From: Osmia lignaria lignaria
Lineage: Eukaryota > Arthropoda > Insecta > Hymenoptera > Megachilidae
DNA: 64,000 nucleotides
Reading direction: 5' to 3'
NCBI RefSeq assembly: GCF_051020975.1
Contig: NC_135046.1
Location: forward strand, 7,130,001 to 7,194,000
Position 1 is the first letter of the stretch. The number at the start of each line of letters is the position of its first letter. The notes beneath the pieces were generated by a model that was not told the origin of the DNA, ran no database searches, and saw only the letters and a program-made list of their open reading frames with translations. Shown in pieces: positions 24,198 through 36,311 of the stretch. The position numbers and the translations under genes are program-made.

Positions 24198-27100
24198 GGG
24201 CTTCAACCGACACTCGCCGTGAAATTTCTCCACTTCTCTTGACCCGTTCCACCATTCAAGATGGCACGATTTATGCCAAATGAACGTCCACTGCCGTTCT
24301 TAAGAGCGCTCTTTGTTTTTTTAGAAAACAGGGGGACAAAAATAGGCTAGCTGTTGGCTAAACATCAAAGTAGTCGTTCATTTTGCTTTTATAGCAATTT
24401 ATTTTAATAGAAATCCTCGCAGCGGTCTTTCATAATTATTTCCTAGAAAATGAGTCCACGATTGTCATGGACGGTGGTTGCAAGTGAATCGAGTTGAGAG
24501 TCAAAGCAAGTAAAAACGTGAAAAAATTGCCATTCGCGCGACGCAATGCAACGCAACGGTTCGAATTTGAATTCACAGTACTGTGCCGCTCGAACAGGAT
24601 TTGTCAATGATATTTGCAGCTGACCGTCGTACAAAGCCAACCGGAAATAGGCTAGCAGTCGGATTCATTGTGCACGCGAAAGGCGGTCGAACAATGAAAT
24701 AAATAAAGGTAGGGGAGGGAAGGGAATAGTCAGTCGTTCGGGGAATGTTAAAATTGCTTTTGCAAGAATACGCAAGACCGAGCTCGCGATACCGTGTTTT
24801 CGAGACACGTGACTGAAAATCAATTATGACGGACTACAAAAGCGTCAAGTCATTCCATCTGCAACATCGCTCGAGACTGTGTCGTATGGGCGTGTATCGG
24901 TGCTCCTAAATGATTAGAAACTATGAATAGAACACTTTTCAGTCTCTAACTAAAGATTTGCTTAATAATTGTTTCGTCATCGTTCCCTCTTTCAATTACA
25001 TCCTAAAATAATTCAGTTGTTGTTACGTAGAACAGTATTGTTTGGGAGGAAACGATACAACGAAATCGAGGTCCCCTTTGGCGACGTCTGTGCACACGAA
25101 GACACCTCACACCCTCGAGTTGTCGGACCATTCTCGCGGCCATAATACGATTCGTATTTACCTATTCGCTGTCGTAGCAGTCAGCATCTTAGACCCGCCA
25201 AGTCGTCGGCCGGAGGTCTCGGCAATAATAAGAAATTGATAGTGAAGGGGGCATAATTCCGAGTATACCGTCTCCACTCGCCCCCCCTCTATGAATTTTT
25301 CATGAATTCCCGGGGCTGTATGTATGCAAATCGGGCTATTTTCACGATTCCGAATGCCTTAAACGGTTTAAATATACGGCCGGGAATAGACGCGGATATA
25401 ACGTAACACGGTTTGCCTCTCGGGGCCATTAAGGTTTCACTTAACCCTGCCTTTCTTCCATTACCTCGTGTCACAATGCTCTCGAAACTACCCTGGCCAC
25501 TTAACAAGCTTCGATCAGAGAAACTATTTCTTTCGTTCGACCAACATCTTTATCCGCTGAATTCCTCGTTTTCCTTTCGTTAACTCGCTTCTTGCGAAAG
25601 CTCGCTTTGCGTTTCTCCAAGTACGTAGGAGTTCATATTTTCCCAGAGAAGTTGAGAAATCAAGGCAGTTGGCGAGCGTTCGACTACTTGCAAGAATTAT
25701 CCCGTTCGAAATTCGTATCGGATTTCGGCCTCGAGCCTGGAAGCTCTTGGGGATTCTGTTAAGATACCAGCAGTCAAGGCAACAGGATATCCTTCTTATT
25801 AATACATTAGGAACAGGTTTACTTATCGCTGACAGAAGCAGACAGCTACGGAATGCTTTTTCGCGCGTAACTGTACGACGTTAATGGCTCGGTTAGGGTA
25901 CAGGTAAACCATCAAACGCGTTTCTGACTGAGGTGTATACGCGTTAAACGACTTCGTAAGGATGTACGAGAGACGCGGGGAAGAGGCAGTGTTTTATTGT
26001 CAATAAACTCGGCCACTTTGGAAGACAGAAAAGGAACTTTTAATAACTAGATGGTAGGTCGCGAATGGCCGATAAGGAGATTCTCCACGGGATTCGAATA
26101 TCAGTTGCAAGAACTCCGCTTATAGTATTTAATCATCCGATATATTAGATTCCGAACCTTGCACAAATACCGAAAGAAATTTAAATCTGCTGGACACAAT
26201 TGCTGATGTAATTTTTTTAAACGCATCACTTTCACGACAGTGTTTCGACGACTGTTTTGCCGGATCGAATCCGGGGATAAAAAAGTCCCGACGGATAAAT
26301 AAAACGGGGACACCCGGTAACTTTTAAATAGTCTCGGAGAAGCCGATCATCGAACCTTCCAGCACCGAGTGGAAGTTTAGCCCGAGGCACACTTTTCGAT
26401 ACTAACCAGGAAGATCTATAAACGCGGCGATCTTCTTAAGGCGTTGTGCAAACCCAGAATCCTTCAGCGACTAGGGTGGAGGATTATCGAAGGAGAAGGG
26501 CTGGTTGGATCGAGGTTAAAAGCGGTAGCGATTAGGGTAAACGATCCCGAAGGGTTTTCAATCCCCCCTCCATTCAATGTTCGTCCCAATGTTGTTCGGA
26601 ACCTGGTATTAAAGCTTCCTCGAAGACTAAACTCGCTCGTTTCCGAGACATTTTCACGCTGACTCCCCTCGATTCTAATTTTGTGTATCTATCTCGATCA
26701 ACCCGTCCTCTGTATCTTCTCTTCCCGGAAACTCCATGCTCCTCCTTTTCTTCGCGTTGTCACGTTGTTCAGCTTCTTTTGGTTGTTCACCACTTTCCAC
26801 GAGAAACTTTTCACCACCGCAGGCCCGACGGTCTAACCACCAAGTAGGAAATTTATCGAGCCGTTCCTGTTTCAAACATCGCTACGATCATGCTTGCATC
26901 GCTACCAAGTGGCGGATTACTTTGTAGCCGGATAGGCAACGTGGATTAAAGAAGGATAGATGGATTTCGTTGAGTATTTTAGAGTACCGGTTCAAATATT
27001 CGCAAAGGGAAGCTGGTGAATAAAAATTCTATGCTCCCACCGAGGCAGGCGACTTCGAAATGCAAATCTTCAGACTGCGATATTAACGTTACGCTTCCTT

Positions 27101-30100
27101 GATTCAATAAACTTTCGTTTCGGTTTTATGATGTTCATTGTTAAATATATATTTTGTTTCTTTAACAACGATGAAAGTCGCTATTATGAAGTTCAGTGGT
27201 TGCAAGTTAAGGGGATAAAGTTTTTGTGATTGTTGCAAAATTCATCTTGCGCATATGAAAAGATGCAAACGCGACTCCAGAGGCTTTTTTTCTCTTTTTC
27301 TCTTTGCTAGCGAAACGTAATTTCTCTCGTTAGAATAGAGATATCTTTGCATAAACTACTTTAGAAATTAAACCTGTGGTCATTGCATTCAATTCGTAAC
27401 TCGGTTGATTGATCGTACGCGTAATTAAACCTCAAATATCTTTCAACTTTAGTCCTTTGAAGGGGCGAACGCGCTGGGAAAAGGAAGGAATTTCATTCTT
27501 CCAAATTCAATTTTCCCAATGTATTTCCGTAGCTACGGCACTGAGCCATTGTGCAAAAGATTCTTTTCTCTCGTACAATCAAGCCCTCGTACGTGTGCAC
27601 AAGGCCGAGCTCGTAAGTTTTGTGGACCATTTCTTTCTTCCCCCGTTTCCCTTTCTTTTCTTCCTTCATCCCTTCTCGTTTTCTTCTTCGTTTTTGTGTG
27701 TCTTTCTTTTACTTTTGAACGCGATATGCATTGCTTCCCTGGGAAAAAACAGTGAAACCGCTTTTGTGCGAACGAACGACGTTGGCGGGCGAGAGAGTCA
27801 GCCACGGTGTCTCGTCTCCGGCTGCAGCCAGCCTTCTGAAAGTAAAACAAACGTTTTCGCAATCACAGCCTTTGTGACGGAGCAAGCTCTCCTTTTTTTT
27901 TCTTTTCTAGTAGAAAAACTGGGCTGTGTCGAGAGAATTCGTTTACCTGACGGAAAGGAACGCGGCGAGAAACCGAGAAGAGAAGAAGAAAACACGCGGC
28001 TGCGTCTTCACCGCGACCAAGGAAATATCATTCACGAAGAGTTTATGAATGGAAACAGCGGCGAGCCGCTCTAATAGGATTCCATATCGGATCTGCTTGG
28101 TAAGTCTTGAATATTTCTTTTCGCGAGAAAGAGAGAGAAGCAACGAGCGAAGTTGAGAATGGCTTTTGTACTCGGAAAGCTCGCCACCACCGAAAGAATA
28201 GCGATATTTATGACTCGATGATAATATTTCACGCGACCGGGACCGTCGTTAATAACAAATATTTTCTGATTATTTCGCAATATTATAGCCGAACAGAATC
28301 GTATAAATAATACATTCAGCGGGAGTTCCGTACTGTAATACAAAAGGGAGCCAGAGTCGAGACAGCTAATTTATGAAACGAAATTTCACGGAATTTCGAG
28401 ACGAAAAGAATCACGGACGATTTTCACGCGGATATCTTATTAACGCGCGCTACTAGATATCGTCTACCGTGATTTATCGCACGCTCGGTTCGCACGATTC
28501 AATTAATTAAACGAAATCGCTCGTGTGCATTTAATTACAATCGTGGTCGTATGTAAAATACCATCCTGAATATACGATGTAACGTTTCATCGAATAAATC
28601 AATATACCGATATGGTTCTCACACAAAGAAAGTGGACAATGAGGGGTTTTCGATAGCCATTGTCTCTGTCGTTTGGTAAACGGTGAATAGGACAATATTA
28701 TACATCTGGCTCGTTTATTATTTCAACCGATTCGCGGATAGCAAAATGTAATATGAATACACTCGGTGTCGGTTATCATATTCCCACTCGATGACGCTCG
28801 ATCCGAGTAATTTTCAGTTTATTAGTAAATTAAGCGTGATCGCGATTGTAATTTCACGACTGAAAACATCTTGAAACGTTTGCTCGCAAAAGCGATGTAT
28901 GTATGTTCGTATACACTGATGCGATGTTCTTAAGCTTTCGACCCAGTTTTTTTTTCTCATAACACAATTAACTTGAGAGCACACGCGTTGTAGTGAAAAT
29001 TACCTCGGAGGTTTTTACAACAAATATGGATAGGTGCAAAGTTTTGCTTTTCACCTACTTTTATAACAGAAATAATTTTCTAATTAGATAAAATATTTCA
29101 TAGCGTTACTTCAGTTAGGATAAAAACTACAATATTTTTCGAGTTTGTCTCGTACACGGTTACGATCAATATTGCAGCTATTCGATCGTGCAAGGGCTTT
29201 CGAGTGGTCCACACGATTCTCCTTTTATTTTCAATTCGATTGAAGAAAGTCAATTTCGCGATCAATTTATACGCGTAGAAGGTTTGAAATGTTGCCAGTT
29301 AAAATGTGAACGTTTCCGTATAATAAATAGCAAATCAATTTCGGTGTAGTGAATGGGAGATTCTTCGTTCGATCGTCGTTGCAACCCCGTTTCAATCCTT
29401 CCAGTCATACGGTACTTTGCAAATCGTCCATTCGCTTTGACGTTAACATTTTTAACGTGGCCGCTCCTTTGCAACATGACGAAAAAGAAACTCATTAACC
29501 ATAGAGCGTCTAATTTGCGACGAATCGCAACGAAACGGCAGTCGTTCGGTACATGCATTCGTGAAAACAAGAGTGAGAAGTCGAGGCAAGAGAACGAAAG
29601 GAATTAAAGATAATTGCTGAAAGAGCAAAACGCAGGTCTTAATTAGTCGTCGCTTTTGCCAGACGATAATTACGATTCATTTGCTAGACGAGAAATTATA
29701 ATCGGAGCTTCGAATCTTTTCTTTTCCTTTTTTCAATTTACTTGTATGACTTACAGATTCTATACTGTTACGCCCTTCTGCGTATTTATTACCTGATATG
29801 GAATTGAAAATGAAAATACGAGAAGTGATAATTTTAAGGTGACTAGGTAATATTAGTATATAATGATCCGTAGTAATCAGTGCGTTGAAATTTAACTCCC
29901 AAGAATACGTAACATGACAAGTGAAACTTATCTCGTTGATTATAAAAATCTAAGTTTATTCGATACTTTCAGTTACGATTTTCTCCGATAATAAAATAGA
30001 TATCATTTTCCCTATTTTCCTTGTGCGAAAAAAAATAGCACAGAGAAGGATATTAAAAGGAAAAAAGTTGGGATGGTCGTTACGAAAGGAAATAAGAGGT

Positions 30101-31891
30101 CGAGTAGGAAAGCGTGTTCTCGACGCTCGAAACGAAATTTTCCAGACGGAAAACGACGTCGCGTTTGAAACAAAAATTGTGTTAGGTTTACACATAACAA
30201 GGATACTTAGCCTTTGGAATTGATATTAAGTCTCCGAGGTAACGTGGACCGCTATCAGCGATCGCAAACTGAAATTAAATGTCCACCGACAATTTCATTT
30301 AATTTCCCAAAGTGAACCCGATGAAAGGTACACAGCGACGAGTAAAAGGATTTGATGTTGCGAGTCGATGGCATTGACGGTACGCGAAGAAATGAAACGT
30401 CCCTCGACTTTCCACGAGATACAATCTTATTCGATGACATCGAGGCGGATATCGTTCATTGTACGATGCGCTCCAATTGTACTGCTTGATAATGATATCG
30501 ATTCAGGAACGCGTACATCTTATATCCTGTGTGTATCGTATAAATTTGAAAAATGCCTTCGTCTGTACGTCGTTTGCCTCGTTAAAGTGTCAACGGGTTT
30601 CCCATAAATTTCACGGTTAATTTAACGCATTCAGAAATGCGAATGCTCACGAACTCGGACTCGATAGTTACTTTTTATTAACCGATTTCAACTCACGTTC
30701 AGCCGAAGAATTAACTTCAGAATTTAAAAAGGTGCCGAGCATCCGTTGAGTTTATTAATTCCTCCGAAGCTCGAACCAATTAAAATTCGATTGAACGTTA
30801 TAAACAAGGAACGGTGAAGAGTTAACGCGACCTAACGTTGTCATCAGACCTTACTGTACCTCGTTTAAATCGACTTTCATAACCAAGAGGTGCATCGAGT
30901 GTCGGGTTCGAAGAAGCATCGGGTAAAAGGACACCTTTCGCAGGAAACACGGTTAAGGGGACGCTAACTATTTACTCGAGCCAGGGCTTTCTCGCGTCAG
31001 TTTCCATCTACTCGACCGCTGTTCCTTCTTGTTCTCGCCTCTAAACAGTCCCGATTATGAAAACGGACGTAGCAGAAAGCCGAATGAGGATAGAAATCAT
31101 TGGTAAAAGCGAACAGAAGGTGGAAGGAAAGGGAACGCGAGTAGCGGGCTCTTCGTGGTTATCCGAACAGGCTTTATAATTAATTCCATTGTTCGAGCGA
31201 ACTGGGATATAGCTTGCGTGTGCTGTACACATAGACCGAGGCGCACGGGTGTAGAGTAGTGCCAATAATTACGAAGGACGATCGTGGGCCGCCTTGGCGT
31301 TTCCTTTACGTGCCGTAATACCGTTAATCACGTAACACCGCGATTGGCTGAATCGAGCTTCGCTGGTCGCCCCGTACCGCGTACCGCCGACCCTCCTGAT
31401 CGCCATTTCACGTTCAGGAAACATTTTCATTCGAGCCACGCCGGAAATGATCGCGTCCCGGTTCGCTATTACGGAACGAAGGGCGCGAAGTAGGGAAACG
31501 CGATATCGAGAGGATAAACACCACTTGGTCAATGAGGTCTTGAAAAATGCGGGAAATTGCCTCGTTATAGTCACGCAATACTTAAAAATATCGTTTTAGT
31601 TTTGTAAAAAATGCAAGGAACAAAGAACCACGTTGCTTCGCGACAAAATTTTCGTCCGATTTTGATGATATCCTTAAATCTCCTTGGAAATCTTGTTCAA
31701 AGCGTGTTTTATCCAATCTAGCAGAGCGCATCCACCAAAACCCCTCGCTTATACAGTCGGCTGGCATAGAACCGTCTCTGGTTCACCCTTTGCCAATCCG
31801 TTCAGTGCTTGTTGGCTCGATCCAAACGTGGTCGAGCTGCAAGCAAGCTTCTTAACACAGTTTTCGTAAGAATCTCGTAAACAGTGGTCTT
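24198..31891. other. Long non-coding stretch
   Basis: The 221-codon frame at 27,409-28,074 begins at TTG, runs through pyrimidine tracts and matches no family. A donor-like GGTAAGTC follows near 28,099, but no coding exon leads into it. Two small hairpins occur: at 27,129-27,180 TTCAT and TGTTAAA pair with TTTAACA and ATGAA around a 3-nt bulge, and at 29,440-29,458 ACGTTAA pairs with TTAACGT. A GC-rich segment at 31,270-31,500 shows no gene signal. Confidence 0.45.
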
Positions 31892-31917
31892 GCCAGCGAG
31901 CCAGCGAGCCAGCGAGC
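31892..31917 (+). repeat. Short tandem repeat, 8-bp unit x 3.25
   Basis: The unit GCCAGCGA is repeated three times, followed by GC. This is a minor minisatellite in otherwise unique sequence. Confidence 0.85.
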
Positions 31918-34900
31918 AACGAGAAAGCACGCACGTTCGAAAAGTAAGATGGGGTTAAGTTGAAGAATCGCGTGTTACGAAGAAGGGTGGAAAGGGTAAA
32001 TGGAGGGCGTTGGAAGCTGAACGAAGCAGCAGCATGGGATACTAAAGGGAGGCTGAGGCTGGGTGATGGAGGAAAGGCAGAGAGAGGGTTACAGGGAAGA
32101 GGATATGGAGGCTTCGTTCGCAAAGGAATGATGTATGATCTATCCGTGCCACGCTCTGTGGTGGTGAGATTTTCAACCCCTTCATCTTCGCAACCGGCCG
32201 TATGCCGTGGCCAGCTATCGTCCGAATTGATGGTGACGCTTTTCGTAAAAATGGCCCTAATGTATTTCTGTCCGAGAACTTATCCCTGCTCCCTCGATAC
32301 ATCCGTTCCATCCGTTTCTTCGATCAATTCGAACGTGAATCGATAATAGGTTAAATTTGAAAATTTACAACGAGTTCGTTAAAATTCTTCGTAGATCATC
32401 GAGAAACAGAAAGGTAATGGCGTGACAATAATTCCACGTGCCGCGTAAAATCTCTCGTTTCCCATAAAATAATCGCTGTCAAGCGGATGTTCTCTCGGTG
32501 CGGTGGCGACATTCACCGGGAACGTTTAACGCGGTTCGCTTACTTATATTTTCCATGCCGCTTAATTTGATGACTAACAGTGGCGCGGTTCGATAAATCG
32601 TGCTCTCGCGGACGTCCGTTTGCACCCAGAGAATTTTATCGGTTCGCTTGGCCCGCCGTTGTCAGCTGGATACACCATTAAAACCGTGTAATTGAACCGG
32701 TTATTCTAGATGCATTGCAAACTTCTAACAAACCGTGTTGCATAAACTTATTGGTGTACCACTGTGTTTCCCCAGTGTATTTCGCGGTTCAGCTGCTTTC
32801 AATCGGAACAAATTCGCCGTTTCAAATTGGCCTGGTTCAATTTCTCACTTCTTTGAAAGGCAAACCACGTTCTCTGTCACGAATTAGATGTTTTCCGCTC
32901 GATGAATTGACGATACATAACATCGCATCGGTTGTATCTGATTCCGGTGTTGTTTCGCGTTTGCCGTTGAACGCGCGAGCAATTTACTATTCCACCCGAC
33001 GAGCTTTAATTTCATATTTCTTTGAAAGCGATCACGAACGTTGCCGCGTTACCCGGACAACGGACGTGTTACAGATTTCGAATCGCGACAAATCCGTTGT
33101 TCCGGCGGGCGAGTTTTAATTTCGTATCAGCTGGGAAACGAATCGCAGACGAGTTAGCGCGAATTAGACTGCTCTTCGACGACGCGTCGTTGATTTTATC
33201 GTCAAAAAGCAGTGAAAAAGGCGAGGATTTTCAATTGTTTCGAACCGTACGAATCCCAGAGCCGTCATAAAATCTGGCTGCCAGTTAATCACAGTTGATT
33301 AGTCCGTTTGTTCTCCAGATATCCGTCAATCGATAGCGTGCAAATCCTGTTCCCTGTCCTCCATAAATTCCAATGGGAATAAACGCGTCAGCATATTATA
33401 TTGGCGTTCCGCTGGCATAGAGTCGTTTTTAACATCCGCCCCGTGAAATTGACAATTCTTCTTCCCGATTTAATGGACAAATAACGGGGGCGTAATGAAG
33501 TTTCCGCGTACAGGACGCCCGAACAATAATGGCGTCCCTGGCGAGAAGCTATCGTTGCGAGCTTCCAGCCGATGCGACAATTGTTTTATCGTATTTCAAA
33601 AGTAAAAGTTCCAACCGCGTTGCTTGAACGTGGCCCGAATAAATATCGTAGCCCCCTCGATTTATACGTTCTGTCGGCTATCGCATTATCGAAGCGACCG
33701 CCTGTCGGCCGCTTCGAAACTTTGCCAAACTCGTCGACGATACGAGAAACTCGTTCCCGTCATTTATACCGAAACATATTTAAGTGAAAACAATGTTAAC
33801 ATCGGTAATAATATTAACCGAGTAAAGCGCGAAACTTTGAGGAATCAAGGCGGAAAGGCGAGATTTGAAAATTCTATATTTCGTGAACGGGCGATTAACG
33901 AGAACGAAAGAAAGAGGAAACAGGAAAGAGAGGTTTAGCAGATATACGGATGCACACAGCGTAGAGAGGACACTCCCGCACAAAGAGGCGAATCTTCAGG
34001 CCACCGTGAATGAGTCTTTGGAGGGACGAGAAAATGGAATATAACCCTTTGTGCAACGCGACATCAGTGTGTCTCCATTCGCATGGGATTTGCGCGCCGC
34101 GTACAGCTAACATAATACAGGAAGATTGTAGATACAAGGTACCTGTAGGTCGCTAGGACGTGTAGCGTATACCGGTGTGGCCTGGCGTGACGCGGCGGAA
34201 GGGGTGGTCGTCGAAATGTCGGTGGGGCGAAAGGGTGGTTGTGCAAGAGGATAGAGCAAGGGGTTGGAGTGGTCGCCAGGTATAGGACGAGCAGGAATGG
34301 CATAGAGGTAATGGAATCAGGTGCCGCGTGCCGTGAATCGTACATGTTCTAGGGGTTCTCATTTGCAGACGAACCCTTTGCCTCTTAACCAATCGAAGGA
34401 TACCGTCTAATTATCCGAGCAACTAACACGGCCGATTAAGAAGGAAGAAATTTTACAAATACGATTCTGTTTCCTTGATTAGGAGACTCCGTTCGCTTTG
34501 ATCCGTTGCTCACGAGTTCTTCGTTCGAAATTTAATTAGTGAACGTGTGAATCGTGTAATTTTAAGTTTGCAATCTGTATTGGAGTAATATAATTAATTG
34601 CACAATGGATTTTACATATTCACGAAAACTCACTGACAGTATCCGTACGTAAAGGAAGTTAAAAAATTCAACCCTCGAATGGTAAACCTGCAACTCACTC
34701 TAGCTCCAAGATTACCATCGTTCGTGTCAAACGAAACCCCGAACAGTATATTTAATTAAAAAAACCACTCATGATTGATAATCTCTTATGATTTCGAGCA
34801 GACAGGTCACTCGTAGCGGTGTTTATCAGTGCCTTTGTACGTGAATAGTTTTCAGGGTTCTTCCGAGCGTTCCAATTTTCCTCGGTGGTTCGTTTGAAAA

Positions 34901-36303
34901 TCGCGCAATGTTGTTTCACGATACGAAGATACGGATCGTGCAATAGAGGAATTCTTTAAAAACGAGAGCGAATTGACTCGCGGATGCGGTGTTCGGTTTA
35001 ATCGCACCCTCGAAGCGACGATAACCTACATTCGCGGAACGACAACGGGTGCGCGACGTTCTTCAACGACAAAGCACCGAGTCTGATTCGATGACATATC
35101 GAAGTTTTGACTAGAGAAAAGCTCTTTCGGTGCAACTAGAACGCGAAGCCTAGCGTGAAACGCGATCGTGCGTTCGCTAAGTGCACTCGTTTACGACGTC
35201 GCTATTTCAATGACGGACCGATCGCGTGGAAGCGTTTCGTGACGTGCCAGTCATCCGCTTCGAATACGCTCGCTGTGAATCGCACGTTCTGGTTTTTCGA
35301 CCCTTTTTTTTTTCGACTGTTACTTATCCGTGGACGGCAATCCTCGACGCGTCGAGCTTCAATCTCGCCCACGTTTACAATATCGTCCCCGCTGGAAAGT
35401 TTATTCGTTTACCGTTTGCGATTGATTTTTTCTTGTAGTTTACGCTTGATTGACGTATCGATAGGGGTTTAATTAAAGCGTCAGTGTGATTTGGCACGAG
35501 GTTTTCAAGCGGTTATCAAATCGTTAAATTTATGGTTCCTTCGACATAGGAAAATTTGACCTGGAAATCATTCGTCGCATCTCACATCATAACTGTATAA
35601 CTATTTATCAAAAAATTGACTATTAAACTTGTGAACTCTACTTTGCGACAAACTTTTCGGGAAATTCTTCGAGAAACTGTTCACTGCGCGAAACAGCGAC
35701 GAACGAAACGTTTGTTAGCAAAGCGTATCGCGGTGTGCCTAAGGTGAGGCACGAAAGGGGTAGGTATATCTAAAACGCGTTACCGCAAAGCGCACTGTTT
35801 GTTTCTCGAAGGGTTGTCGTGCCCGTCTACGGAACCGCAGAAAGGGCCTCGCGTGAAACGCGGAAATGGAACTTTACGAGATATACGGATGCCGTTTAAA
35901 CTTTAACCTACGATTTCGTCCGGACATCCTTTGGGCACGAACTTTCTCGCGTACCTTAGATCGCAACACAGAAGTGGATGTACAGAGTGCACCAATAAAA
36001 TGTATACACACTTTGAATGTTACCAGCAAACATGAAAATAGTCTGTTTTCGACGGCGCTCCGTACACATACGTGTTTCATAATAACAGAATTAATGCAGT
36101 TATATAATTTCACCCTCGCGTTCATCTGAAAAATTTTGTGGTGGTTGAAAGCAAACAAACTGAAAAAAAGGGAGCGCGAAATGAGAGGGTAGGTGGACGG
36201 AAGCGCGCAGCCGGCGTGCAAATAAAACCCGGCGCCGCTAATAAAACTATTATTTTATATTATAAAGTTTCACAGCTGTAAACTTCACCTCGTGGAGCGT
36301 TGG
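31918..36303. other. Non-coding stretch
   Basis: Frames of 128-134 codons at 31,960-32,346 and 32,715-33,119 have no recognisable domain. At 35,735-35,752, GTGCCT pairs with AGGCAC around a 6-nt loop. The G-rich plus strand at 34,190-34,290 gives spurious frames. No gene is supported. Confidence 0.45.
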
Positions 36304-36311
36304 TATAAAAG
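36304..36311 (+). promoter_or_regulatory. TATA-box-like motif
   Basis: TATAAAAG followed by GGGGCAGG is a textbook TATA box with a GC-rich flank. An ATG lies about 30 bp downstream, but its frame closes after 16 codons. A hairpin, GGTTTCC-gaca-GGAAACC, follows at 36,401-36,418. Without a supported transcript it may be fortuitous. Confidence 0.25.

Noticed and set aside
24337..24660. AATAGGCTAGC word repeated about 310 bp apart
   Set aside because: Only 10-11 bases match, with no similar flanks; compatible with chance.
27409..28074. 221-codon frame, longest in the window
   Set aside because: It begins at TTG, and the Phe/Leu-rich centre comes from a pyrimidine tract. No family resemblance; consistent with chance in CpG-rich, stop-poor DNA.
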